Source: UBA3495 sp964629875
Lineage (GTDB): Bacteria > Chloroflexota > Dehalococcoidia > Lucifugimonadales > UBA3495
Reading direction: 5' to 3'
NCBI GenBank assembly: GCA_964629875.1
Contig: CAZVRK010000003.1
Span: 1 to 64,000, forward strand
Length of the DNA stretch: 64,000 nucleotides
The position numbers and the translations under genes are program-made. The stretch's first letter is position 1; each line of letters starts with the position of its first letter. Of the stretch, positions 45,653 through 53,509 are shown piece after piece. The notes below the pieces were generated by a model, which was given only the letters and a program-made list of their open reading frames with translations, made no database searches and was not told where the DNA came from.

Positions 45653-46915
45653 ATGTACCAAAAAACCATTCTTGATAATGGGCTTAGGATCCTAACATCG
45701 AACATAAATTATTCACAGTCAGTGTCAATGCTCATATCAGTAGGAGCCGGCTCTCGTTACGAACCTCCCGAACTTGCAGGATTATCGCATTTTCTAGAAC
45801 ATCTCCCTTTCAAGGGCACTACGAAATGGCCTACAGCCCGAATAATAAGTGAAGCCATTGAAGGTGTTGGCGGAATAATGAACGCAAGCACCGACCGTGA
45901 AATGACAGTGTTTTGGTGCAAAGTCGCAAAACCTCATTACAAACAAGCTTTAGCCGTGTTATTAGACATGATCTTGAATCCTATTTTAGATCCCCAAGAA
46001 ATGGAAAAGGAACGAGAAGTAATTCAAGAAGAACTTCGAATGACTTACGATTATCCAAGTCAACTAGTGGACCTACTTATAGACGATATCTTATGGCCAG
46101 ATCAGGCTATGGGGCGTGATGTAGGTGGGTCTATTGACACTGTGAAGAGCATATCGCTGAGCGACGTTCGAAGTTATATGGAACATCAATACAATCCACA
46201 CAATACGGTGATATCAATAGCAGGAGATATCGAGCATGCAGCAGTCGTTGAGCAAATTAACGACGACTCGCACAACTGGGCATACCAAGAAACTCTGGAC
46301 TGGGAGAGAGTGTCATACAATAATCCAGCACCTAAGGTGAAGATAGACAACCGAGCAACTGATCAATCGCACCTCTGCATAGGATTACCAGGACTTTCAT
46401 TAGATGATCCGGACCGATTTACTCTATCCATTATGAATTGCATTCTTGGTGATGGAATGAGTAGCAGATTATTTCAAAACCTTAGAGAAACACAGGGTTT
46501 AGTTTACGATGTGTCAAGTTCCACAAGTAATTATAAAGATTGTGGGTCACTCGTAATTTATTGCGGCACAGAACCCAATAAAGTCCAAGACTCCGTCCGT
46601 AGTATCGTCTCCGATCTCAAAAACCTACTAGACCCCATATCAAATTCGGAGATATCGAAAGCAAAAGAATACACAAAAGGACGATTATTGCTTCGTATGG
46701 AAGACACTAGAAGCATTGCCTCATGGGCAGGCACACAGGAATTGCTTACAGAGCACATCCTAGATGTAGACCAGGTTGTATCAATTATAGATAAAGTTAA
46801 CGCAGACGATCTCAAACGTGTTGCCGAAAAAATCATATCTGAAGATAACTGCAAGCTAGCAATAGTTGGGCCTCACCCTAGTGCAGATGTATTCGAACAA
46901 TTATTGAGTTTCTAA
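45653..46915 (+). CDS. M16 family zinc metallopeptidase (pitrilysin/processing-peptidase type)
   Basis: A 420-residue M16B-like peptidase. The inverted zinc motif HFLEH lies at residues 46-50, and the third ligand Glu follows about 75 residues later in EREVIQEEL. The second half is a degenerate repeat of the fold with SSRLFQNLRETQGLVYDV. The start at 45653 is chosen because ACAGGAG lies six bases upstream; an in-frame GTG at 45581 would force translation through the long hairpin. Likely an oligopeptide-degrading enzyme. Confidence 0.93.
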   Translation: MYQKTILDNGLRILTSNINYSQSVSMLISVGAGSRYEPPELAGLSHFLEHLPFKGTTKWPTARIISEAIEGVGGIMNASTDREMTVFWCKVAKPHYKQALAVLLDMILNPILDPQEMEKEREVIQEELRMTYDYPSQLVDLLIDDILWPDQAMGRDVGGSIDTVKSISLSDVRSYMEHQYNPHNTVISIAGDIEHAAVVEQINDDSHNWAYQETLDWERVSYNNPAPKVKIDNRATDQSHLCIGLPGLSLDDPDRFTLSIMNCILGDGMSSRLFQNLRETQGLVYDVSSSTSNYKDCGSLVIYCGTEPNKVQDSVRSIVSDLKNLLDPISNSEISKAKEYTKGRLLLRMEDTRSIASWAGTQELLTEHILDVDQVVSIIDKVNADDLKRVAEKIISEDNCKLAIVGPHPSADVFEQLLSF

Positions 46916-47019
46916 ATAGATTGAATTGACCATCTTATTAAAGATAAATCCAACTCTCAAAACACATTACCTTATATGATACAATCGGCACCGCAGCATA
47001 AAAGGAATATGGAGGCTAC

Positions 47020-48090
47020 ATGGATATAACGGATCCAGTATCGGTCAACAATCTTGAAGACGCCCATGAGCTTATGTATGACTTGGGATGGACTGACGGA
47101 CTTCCTGTAATCCCACCTACCACCAAACTAGTGAATGCTGTATTAGAACATCTAAACAGAGATCCACAAGAAATCATCGGGATAGTTCCTCCGAAAAACA
47201 GAATCGCCTCAATCGAGAAGATCGCCATTAACTGTGTGATGGCTGGATGTAAGCCACAACACGTACCAGTCGTCATAGCAGCTTTAGAAGGATTACTAGA
47301 GGATTCTTTCAACCTAAACGGCGTTCAGGCAACAACTAACTGCGTGGCCCCTCTCACTATAGTAAGCGGGCCAATAGTCGACGAACTAAACTTTAATTAC
47401 GGTGATAACGTCTTCGGTGGCGGTTCGCGCTCCAGTGCAGTAGTCGGCAGAGCTGTACGTCTAATATTATGGAACTTAGGCGGTGGATACCCTGGAGAAA
47501 TTGATAGAGCTACAATTGGGCACCCAGGCAAGTACACCTTTTGCATAGCTGAAGACCCCCACAATAACCCTTGGGAATCAATACATGAAGAGATGGGATT
47601 TAGCAAAGACACATCCTGTGCTTCTGTATTCGCATGCGAAGCTCCACACCACATTGCAACCGGATCTGGCTACATATTGTCTGCAACTGACATACTTAAA
47701 GTCATCGCAGATAGCACTGCTACCGCCGGAAGTTCGACTATGAATGGCGGAGGACAGATACTCCTAGTCATAGGCCCAATGACCGCACAAAAACTATCTT
47801 CGGAAGGGTATAATAAAGAACGAATCCGCAAAGAGCTAGCACAATTAGCTGTGAAACCAGTAGGGTTAATGAAATCCAATCAATTTTTAAATCCCGGGCA
47901 TCCATTCCACTGGGCAAGCATTGTTGACGCCAATGACGATAAAGCGATGGTACCTGCTTTACGAGAACCCGAAAAGCTGTTGATAGCAGTAGCTGGAGGA
48001 TGGGGGTCTGGATCTGGATTTTGTGCTGTTACACACGGCTGGATGGAAGCGGGAGGCCACTTACAGACCAGAGAAATAAAAAACCCGTAG
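47020..48090 (+). CDS. conserved protein of unknown function, first gene of the UGSC operon
   Basis: A 356-residue soluble protein I cannot assign to a named enzyme. Notable segments: LGWTDGLPVIPPTTKLV near the N-terminus; INCVMAGCKPQHVPVV; VQATTNCVAPLTIVSGP; GDNVFGGGSRSSAVVGRAVRLIL; DTSCASVFACEAPHH; and near the end GGWGSGSGFCAVTHGWME. At least seven conserved-looking Cys and several Gly-rich turns suggest a redox, metal or thiol-ester role. It is 26 bases upstream of the UGSC selenoprotein gene on the same strand, and its TAG stop lies in the hairpin before that gene, so the two are probably one transcript. The start has a TGGAGG Shine-Dalgarno. Confidence 0.8.
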   Translation: MDITDPVSVNNLEDAHELMYDLGWTDGLPVIPPTTKLVNAVLEHLNRDPQEIIGIVPPKNRIASIEKIAINCVMAGCKPQHVPVVIAALEGLLEDSFNLNGVQATTNCVAPLTIVSGPIVDELNFNYGDNVFGGGSRSSAVVGRAVRLILWNLGGGYPGEIDRATIGHPGKYTFCIAEDPHNNPWESIHEEMGFSKDTSCASVFACEAPHHIATGSGYILSATDILKVIADSTATAGSSTMNGGGQILLVIGPMTAQKLSSEGYNKERIRKELAQLAVKPVGLMKSNQFLNPGHPFHWASIVDANDDKAMVPALREPEKLLIAVAGGWGSGSGFCAVTHGWMEAGGHLQTREIKNP

Positions 48091-48102
48091 TCTATGGGTT
48101 TT
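48080..48102 (+). other. intercistronic hairpin before the UGSC gene
   Basis: AAAACCCGTA (48080-48089) pairs with TATGGGTTTT (48093-48102) with one G-T pair and a three-base loop. It spans the stop codon of the upstream gene and abuts the GGGAGG Shine-Dalgarno of the selenoprotein gene. The run after it is G-rich, not T-rich, so an RNA role such as gating translation or stabilising the messenger is more likely than termination. Confidence 0.55.
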
Positions 48103-48116
48103 GGGAGGTATATTTT

Positions 48117-48647
48117 ATGTCCGAAATAATATTACACAGTCCTATAGGCAAGGAATCATACTTTGATCCAGACATCACACCTATATCAACTCCCAGGGGA
48201 GGCAAAGTCGCCTTTCTGTTTAACGGGCACGTATCTGTTTTACCATTCTGGAATAATCTCGAATCACAAATCAAATCTGTACTAGAACCCACTGAAACTA
48301 TGCAAATTGTAAAGCCGAACACATTTGCACCGGCATCATCTGAGGCTATAGAAAGCCTGTCATCAGCAGATTTAGCTATTGTCGGAGTATGCGCTTGAGG
48401 TTCATGTACATCCGGCTCCGTGAGAGACGGTATAAACCTAGAGAGAACTGGAGTGCCCGCAATAGTAATATCACATAACGTATTTGAAAAAGCAGCACGT
48501 GCTCAATGCAATGCGTTAGGAGTTCCAGACTTACGGATACTGGTTTACTCTCAACCCAAAGGTGAAGAGGAAGAAGTGGAGGGCGCCAAAGCAGCAACAG
48601 ATATATCCAATCAGCTAATTGAAATGATTGCCTCCGAAGATAAATGA
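48117..48647 (+). CDS. UGSC-family selenoprotein (UGA read-through at 48396-48398)
   Basis: The frame contains one TGA at 48396-48398 and then continues to TGA at 48645-48647, 176 residues in all. The codons around it read V-G-V-C-A-U-G-S-C-T-S-G-S, the exact UGSC motif that names this selenoprotein family, with Sec at residue 94 and Cys97. The N-terminal half has a sheet region (KVAFLFNGHVSVLPFWNNLE) and LAIVGVCA before Sec; after it, DGINLERTGVPAIVISHNVF and ARAQCNALGVPDLRILVYSQ. The shape recalls the Sec subunit of glycine-reductase-type proteins, but the link is distant. It has a GGGAGG Shine-Dalgarno, and the flanking genes on the same strand are spaced 26 and 15 bases away. No selA, selB or selD is in the window. 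Confidence 0.9.
48418..48430 (+). promoter_or_regulatory. weak SECIS candidate in the UGSC gene
   Basis: CCGT (48418-48421) pairs with ACGG (48427-48430) around a GAGAG loop, about 24-28 bases after the UGA. The stem is only four pairs and the loop lacks the usual GU, so this is a tentative call. Confidence 0.25.
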
Positions 48648-48662
48648 TTTTAGTAACATGTT

Positions 48663-49484
48663 ATGTCAACTAACGCAGGTATGAGTCTTTCTGAACGAAA
48701 GATCAAAGTTTTGGAAAATCTAGACAGGGGCCACAAAGCCCTTCACGAAGCCTTATCAGGTCTGGACCCTGAAGACGCTTTTCTGGGCACTAGGTGGTCC
48801 GTATGGGATGTAATAAAACACTTAGATTCAGAAGGCTTTGTAGATACCTTAGAGACCCTATCTAAAGGTGCTGCCCACCTATTCCCGCCATTTACGAGCC
48901 GTGCAGAAAAATTAAAGTCTGATATATCTCACCTAGACCAAACATTTGCGCGCTTTAGGAAATTAATAGAGTCATTATCTGAAGAACAACTACTCAGGGA
49001 AGCAACACCGGAAAATACATATAATACGTTCCCTGCATTGAATATGATCGAGCTTCTCGAAAGATTCTCAAATCACGAATCCAATCATGCCATACAAATC
49101 GAAAAAACTCTGACATATATTGCGGCGTTTAATGCTCGGGAAAAGGCCGTAACAATCATCACATTAAACATAGATACACCTTCCCAAATCCCCGATAATA
49201 TCTTAGGAATGCTTAAACACGCTGATTATCTAGCAGCCACTGCCCCAATCCTGAGCAATTTAGAAGGAAAGTTTGCTGGATTACCTATCGAGTTGCTGGA
49301 TAAGAACTACCAAGAAGTTGTAGCAAGGCTAAGTAGAGAATCCAAATCTGGGCTCTGGGTAGTTCTATGTGTTTCAAGTCAGCCTTCACAATTAGAGAGT
49401 GATTGCATAACCCTTGCAACACAACAATGCGAGAAAATAATTCATTTCAACCCGCATATTGATTCCAATGAAGCCGGCTTATAA
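48663..49484 (+). CDS. DinB-like protein with an extra C-terminal domain
   Basis: Residues about 10-155 look like a DinB/YfiT four-helix bundle: RWSVWDVIKHLDSEG with its first His, and later the FSNHESNHAIQIEKTL helix that carries the metal His residues. This superfamily includes thiol-dependent transferases and isomerases (mycothiol, bacillithiol and glutathione). Residues about 160-273 are an additional alpha/beta domain (VTIITLNIDTPSQIP, DYLAATAPILSNLEG, GLWVVLCVSSQPSQLE) that I do not recognise. It follows the UGSC selenoprotein by 15 bases and is likely in the same operon. A later in-frame ATG at 48681 is possible. Confidence 0.7.
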   Translation: MSTNAGMSLSERKIKVLENLDRGHKALHEALSGLDPEDAFLGTRWSVWDVIKHLDSEGFVDTLETLSKGAAHLFPPFTSRAEKLKSDISHLDQTFARFRKLIESLSEEQLLREATPENTYNTFPALNMIELLERFSNHESNHAIQIEKTLTYIAAFNAREKAVTIITLNIDTPSQIPDNILGMLKHADYLAATAPILSNLEGKFAGLPIELLDKNYQEVVARLSRESKSGLWVVLCVSSQPSQLESDCITLATQQCEKIIHFNPHIDSNEAGL

Positions 49485-49490
49485 ATCACA

Positions 49491-50288
49491 CTAATGTTTT
49501 GAGTCAAATTCTAATTCGACACTATTTTCCAGAACGCCTATACCAGGTATATCTACTTCAACTTTATCCCCTGGCCTAATAGCAACAGTAACTCCTGTAG
49601 CTCCCGAAAACACCAAATCACCCGGTCTTAATGTAACTTGCTGACTAATGCAACTCACTATTTCAGGAAAAGTAAAAAGCATATCTCTCGTATTACAAAT
49701 CTGGACTTGATCTGAATTGATCCTAACTACTAAATCTAATTCGCTAGGATCGATATCGGTTTCTATCCATGGGCCTACAGGAGCGAACGTGTCGGCGCCC
49801 TTCGCTCTCCAAAATGACCAATCTTTCCCTTGCCATGTCCTGTCACTAACATCATTGCCACACGTATACCCAAGGATATATTTGCTTGCTTCTGCTGGCG
49901 TCACCCTCCGACAGTTCTTTGATATTACAGCAACGGCTTCGCCCTCATAATGAACATCCCCTTCAGAATCTTTCGGAATAATTATGGGGTCATTTGGTCC
50001 TGTCAGAGCATTCCTTCCTTTCCGCCATGGTTGAGGTTGCGTAGGTATGGGTGGTGTATCTTGGCCCAGTACCTGACCAGCAAATTCCAGATGCTCCAGA
50101 AAGTTGAGACCAGGACACCAGATTTCCATTGGATCAGTCGGAGACAACAATCTCACCTTCGACAAGTCATGTGTAGTATCCGTCATCCTAAATTTCGAAA
50201 ATATACTCCCACGTATTTCGACGAGCTTATCTCCCTGCAAGACTCCATACACTACCCTCTTACCATCCCGAAAGCGAGCAATTTTCAT
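49491..50288 (-). CDS. fumarylacetoacetate hydrolase family protein
   Basis: A 265-residue FAH-fold enzyme. The metal site is visible as HYEGEAVAVISKNCR (two Glu), a third acid in YTCGNDVSDRTWQG, and the conserved FWRAKGADTFAPVGPW. C-terminal motifs are CISQQVTLRPGDLVFSGATG and RPGDKVEVDIPGIGVLEN. The family catalyses C-C cleavage, hydration, or decarboxylation of 2-oxo-acids in aromatic degradation. The substrate here is unknown. It ends close to the DinB-like gene (convergent) and is divergent from the LLM oxidoreductase gene, which may share catabolic functions. Confidence 0.92.
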   Translation of the reverse strand: MKIARFRDGKRVVYGVLQGDKLVEIRGSIFSKFRMTDTTHDLSKVRLLSPTDPMEIWCPGLNFLEHLEFAGQVLGQDTPPIPTQPQPWRKGRNALTGPNDPIIIPKDSEGDVHYEGEAVAVISKNCRRVTPAEASKYILGYTCGNDVSDRTWQGKDWSFWRAKGADTFAPVGPWIETDIDPSELDLVVRINSDQVQICNTRDMLFTFPEIVSCISQQVTLRPGDLVFSGATGVTVAIRPGDKVEVDIPGIGVLENSVELEFDSKH

Positions 50289-50475
50289 ACAGTTTTCCTT
50301 CCTTAAAATACATCTTTACTTCGCGCCAAGTTTAACTAAGAGAGAATCGAGGAGCAAGACTTGAAAAGCTGTCAATTATGTGGTTATGTTAGGTCAAATA
50401 AGTTATATAACGTATATTTAATTCAAACATATCGTTGGCATCACCTACATTAATATTAATTAAAAGAGGCATTTA

Positions 50476-51489
50476 ATGAAGTTAGGTTTCTTCGTTACAA
50501 ATCAATATCTCCCCGGAGAGTCAATGCCGGGAAAAATCCAAGATAGTGTAGAACAAGTAAGAGCGGCGCGCGAAGCCGGATTCGACTTAATATGTACAGG
50601 ACAACATTATCTGGCTGCGCCGTATCAAATGAGTACAAGCTTTCCATTATTGGCCCGCTTAGCCGCAGAAGCAGGCGATATGGAAGTTGCAGCAACCATA
50701 ATATTAGTCCCTCTTCTTAATCCGGTAGAATTAGCAGAAAGCGTAGCTACCATGGATGCTATCTGCAACGGCAAATTTATATTTGGTGTAGGACTAGGAT
50801 ACCGAGAAGAAGAGTACACTGCTTTTGGTATTCAGAGCCATGAAAGGGTAGGCAGGTTAAAGGAATCTCTTGAAATCATGAAGCTGCTCTGGGGCCAAGA
50901 AGAAGTAGAATTTCAAGGAAAATATTATCAGGTCCCAAAGATAACACCAGCTACTAGGCCAGTCCAGTTGCCTCACCCACCCATCTGGGTAGCAGCTAAT
51001 AACGGCGTCGCAATCCGTCGAGCCGCCAGATGGGGATACCCGTGGATTATAAATCCACACGCTACTATTCCGATGATATCGGAACAATGGGCTGACTACA
51101 AAGAAACTTTGGTAAAGGCTAACAACCCTATCCCAGAGACGTTGCCTATGATGCGAGAATTATATGTAGCTGAAAATAGGGAAACCGCGTTTATAGAGAG
51201 CGAACCGTATTTGGCATCTAAATACCAAGCATATGCAGACTGGGGGCAAGATAAAGCTCTTCCAGGTGAAGAAAGTTTCTCGGTCCCATACCAGCAGCTA
51301 GCCAAAGACCGGTTCCTACTCGGCTCACCGGATGAAGTAGTCAGCGAAATTCAAAGATACGAAGAAGAATTAGATGCAAACTACTTAATATTCAGAATGC
51401 AATGGCCAGGAATGGAACAAAGCCAAGTATTAAAGCAGATAGAATTACTCGGGAAAGAAGTGATCCCCAGAGTTAAGCGCAATAGATGA
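50476..51489 (+). CDS. LLM class flavin-dependent oxidoreductase
   Basis: A 337-residue luciferase-like TIM barrel that uses reduced FMN or F420. Landmarks: EQVRAAREAGFDLICTGQHYLA, a barrel strand VAATIILVPLLNPVELAESV, GKFIFGVGLGYREEEYTAFG, the loop KITPATRPVQLPHPPIWVAA and the C-terminal DRFLLGSPDEVVSEI. Such monooxygenases are notably abundant in SAR202-type Chloroflexota and are linked to oxidation of recalcitrant organic matter. A 187-base divergent promoter space separates it from the FAA hydrolase gene. Confidence 0.93.
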   Translation: MKLGFFVTNQYLPGESMPGKIQDSVEQVRAAREAGFDLICTGQHYLAAPYQMSTSFPLLARLAAEAGDMEVAATIILVPLLNPVELAESVATMDAICNGKFIFGVGLGYREEEYTAFGIQSHERVGRLKESLEIMKLLWGQEEVEFQGKYYQVPKITPATRPVQLPHPPIWVAANNGVAIRRAARWGYPWIINPHATIPMISEQWADYKETLVKANNPIPETLPMMRELYVAENRETAFIESEPYLASKYQAYADWGQDKALPGEESFSVPYQQLAKDRFLLGSPDEVVSEIQRYEEELDANYLIFRMQWPGMEQSQVLKQIELLGKEVIPRVKRNR

Positions 51490-51492
51490 ACT

Positions 51493-53364
51493 CTACAAAT
51501 TCCTAATATGAGATTGTTGGTTAGGTTCCACAAATTGCTGCTGGTACAATTGGTAATAATGTCCCTTACGACTGACAAGATCTATATGAGAACCTGATTC
51601 CAATATTCTACCGTGATCTATAAAATATATTACGTCGGCTGCCAGTATCGTAGACAGCCTATGAGCAATAGCTATTGTTGTCCTACCCTTCATCAGAGGT
51701 TGCAAAGCTTGCTGAATGAGTCGTTCGCTACCGGTATCTAGCGCGGATGTTGCTTCATCCAATATTAATATTCCCGGTTGATGTAATATAACTCGACCTA
51801 TCGCCAAACGCTGCCTTTCGCCTCCTGAAAGCCTATACCCTCTCTCTCCGACGACTGTATTATATTGGTCAGGGAATTCCATTATCCGATCGTGAATATT
51901 TGCAGCTCTAGCGGCCTCATAAACATCATCTTCACTTGCGTCTGGACGACCGTATAATAAATTATCTTTTATAGTTGCATGAAAAAGATAACTCTCCTGA
52001 GATACGTATCCTATAATCTCAGATATCGATTTAAGTTTAATATTTTTTAAATCGTATCCATCAATGCTGATCGAGCCTTTCGTAGGATCATATAGCCTTG
52101 TCAAAAGATAGGAGATTGTAGTCTTACCAGCTCCACTTGGGCCGACCAGAGCTACCAATTGTCCCGGTTGGATATCGAATGATACATTATCCAAAGCCCA
52201 AGCCTCTGCAGAGTTTTCGATTCCGGCATCCTCAGAATACCTGCTTGCATCATATTTCATACTCACAGATTGAAATTTCACAGACCCCAAAATTTTTGTT
52301 GATGGAAGAACAACAGCAGAGTCTGAGTCAGCAATATCAGGGTCCAAATCGAGATACCCGAATATCCGTTCAAATAGTGCTAAAGAAGACTGAAGATTTA
52401 CACTAACTCGTAACAACGTAACTATGGGGAAATAGAGTCTAGATTGGAGTGTGGTAAAAGCTACGATCACCCCTGCTGAAATATCTTTATCTCCCACTCC
52501 GGTCAGCATATAGCCTGCTATAACATATATCATTACAGGTGAAATAGAGAAAAATGCCTGCATGATTGCCCACACTGACTGTCCTGTCATTTCTCTGCGT
52601 ATTATTAAATCGGATAGGTTTTGGCTTTCCGATTCAAACCTTTTGGATTCACGGCCTTGCCGACCAAAAAGCTTGGTAAGCATTACTCCTGACACTGACA
52701 AAGTCTCTTGAGTAATTGCTGTCATATCAGCAGTAGAGTTCTGTACGGCTCTGGACGCCCTACGACGGCGCTCCCCTATTTTTTTTGTTATTACGGCGAA
52801 TATCGGAACAATGCCGACCGCCACTACTGTTAATTCAAACGACAAGATTGCCATTGCGACGACAGTGCTGATCAAGATCACAACGTTCGAGATTATGTCT
52901 GTCACAGTGCTTGTTACCACGTTTTGGACTCCGCCTACGTCATCAGAAACTCTGGACTGTATTTCTCCTGTCCTAGTGTCAGTGAAAAATCCTAGAGATA
53001 GGCTCTGCAAATGGTTAAACAGCCTATTCCGCAAGTCACGCATAACCTTTTGACCTACAGTATTAGTTAAATACGTCTGAGCAATGCCTATAAAACTAGT
53101 AACGACGATAACCCCTGCCATTACACCGGCAATCACCCACAATAAGTTCAGATCCGGCATTCCAGAACTAGGGAAGAGCGCAAAGTCGAACACTACCCGT
53201 ATCAACAGTGGGTTAACTACTCCAAGCCCGGCTGATAATAGTATCAGCCCTCCAACTAAGCATATTTGGTATAAATACGGTCGGAAGCTAGAGGCGATAC
53301 GCCATCCCAATCGTTGATCAGATAATAGTTGTTCTTGGTTAGAAATGACCGGTCTTGTATCCAT
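51493..53364 (-). CDS. ABC transporter with fused permease and ATPase domains
   Basis: An exporter half-transporter of 623 residues. Six predicted helices occupy the first 330 residues (coupling loops include SRVSDDVGGVQNVVTSTVTD and QNSTADMTAITQETLSVSG). The nucleotide-binding domain has Walker A LVGPSGAGKTT, Q-loop IGYVSQESYLF, signature RLSGGERQRLAIGR, Walker B ILILDEATSALD and a His in IAIAHRLSTI. Substrate unknown: lipids, peptides or drugs are possible. The ATG at 53364 is preferred over one further upstream. Its promoter region contains repeats shared with the divergent gene. Confidence 0.94.
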   Translation of the reverse strand: MDTRPVISNQEQLLSDQRLGWRIASSFRPYLYQICLVGGLILLSAGLGVVNPLLIRVVFDFALFPSSGMPDLNLLWVIAGVMAGVIVVTSFIGIAQTYLTNTVGQKVMRDLRNRLFNHLQSLSLGFFTDTRTGEIQSRVSDDVGGVQNVVTSTVTDIISNVVILISTVVAMAILSFELTVVAVGIVPIFAVITKKIGERRRRASRAVQNSTADMTAITQETLSVSGVMLTKLFGRQGRESKRFESESQNLSDLIIRREMTGQSVWAIMQAFFSISPVMIYVIAGYMLTGVGDKDISAGVIVAFTTLQSRLYFPIVTLLRVSVNLQSSLALFERIFGYLDLDPDIADSDSAVVLPSTKILGSVKFQSVSMKYDASRYSEDAGIENSAEAWALDNVSFDIQPGQLVALVGPSGAGKTTISYLLTRLYDPTKGSISIDGYDLKNIKLKSISEIIGYVSQESYLFHATIKDNLLYGRPDASEDDVYEAARAANIHDRIMEFPDQYNTVVGERGYRLSGGERQRLAIGRVILHQPGILILDEATSALDTGSERLIQQALQPLMKGRTTIAIAHRLSTILAADVIYFIDHGRILESGSHIDLVSRKGHYYQLYQQQFVEPNQQSHIRNL

Positions 53365-53402
53365 AGCAATATTGTAACAATTATAAAGAAAATGGAAATG
53401 AT

Positions 53403-53477
53403 ATAGCACCTCTCAACCCATAAGTTTACTATTGTGCTATGCTGTACCAATAGTTGTACTATAAATACTCATAGCAC
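53403..53477. promoter_or_regulatory. repeated GTGCTAT/ATAGCAC motif in a divergent promoter region
   Basis: ATAGCAC at 53403-53409, its reverse complement GTGCTAT at 53434-53440 and ATAGCAC again at 53471-53477. The second and third form an eight-base inverted repeat (GTGCTATG with CATAGCAC). The spacing is about 31 and 37 bases, and they lie between divergent start codons, so a repressor or activator site is possible. Confidence 0.4.
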
Positions 53478-53509
53478 TTAAGACCTCCACGCTATATCGG
53501 GAGATACAA

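Noticed and set aside
48396..48398. Nonsense mutation or sequencing error splitting a 176-residue gene
   Set aside because: The codon is TGA, not TAA or TAG, and the local sequence gives exactly the UGSC motif with conserved-looking flanks.
50289..50475. Possible RNA gene or riboswitch in the divergent 187-base space
   Set aside because: No conserved fold or tRNA-like pairing is visible; AT-rich promoter region only.
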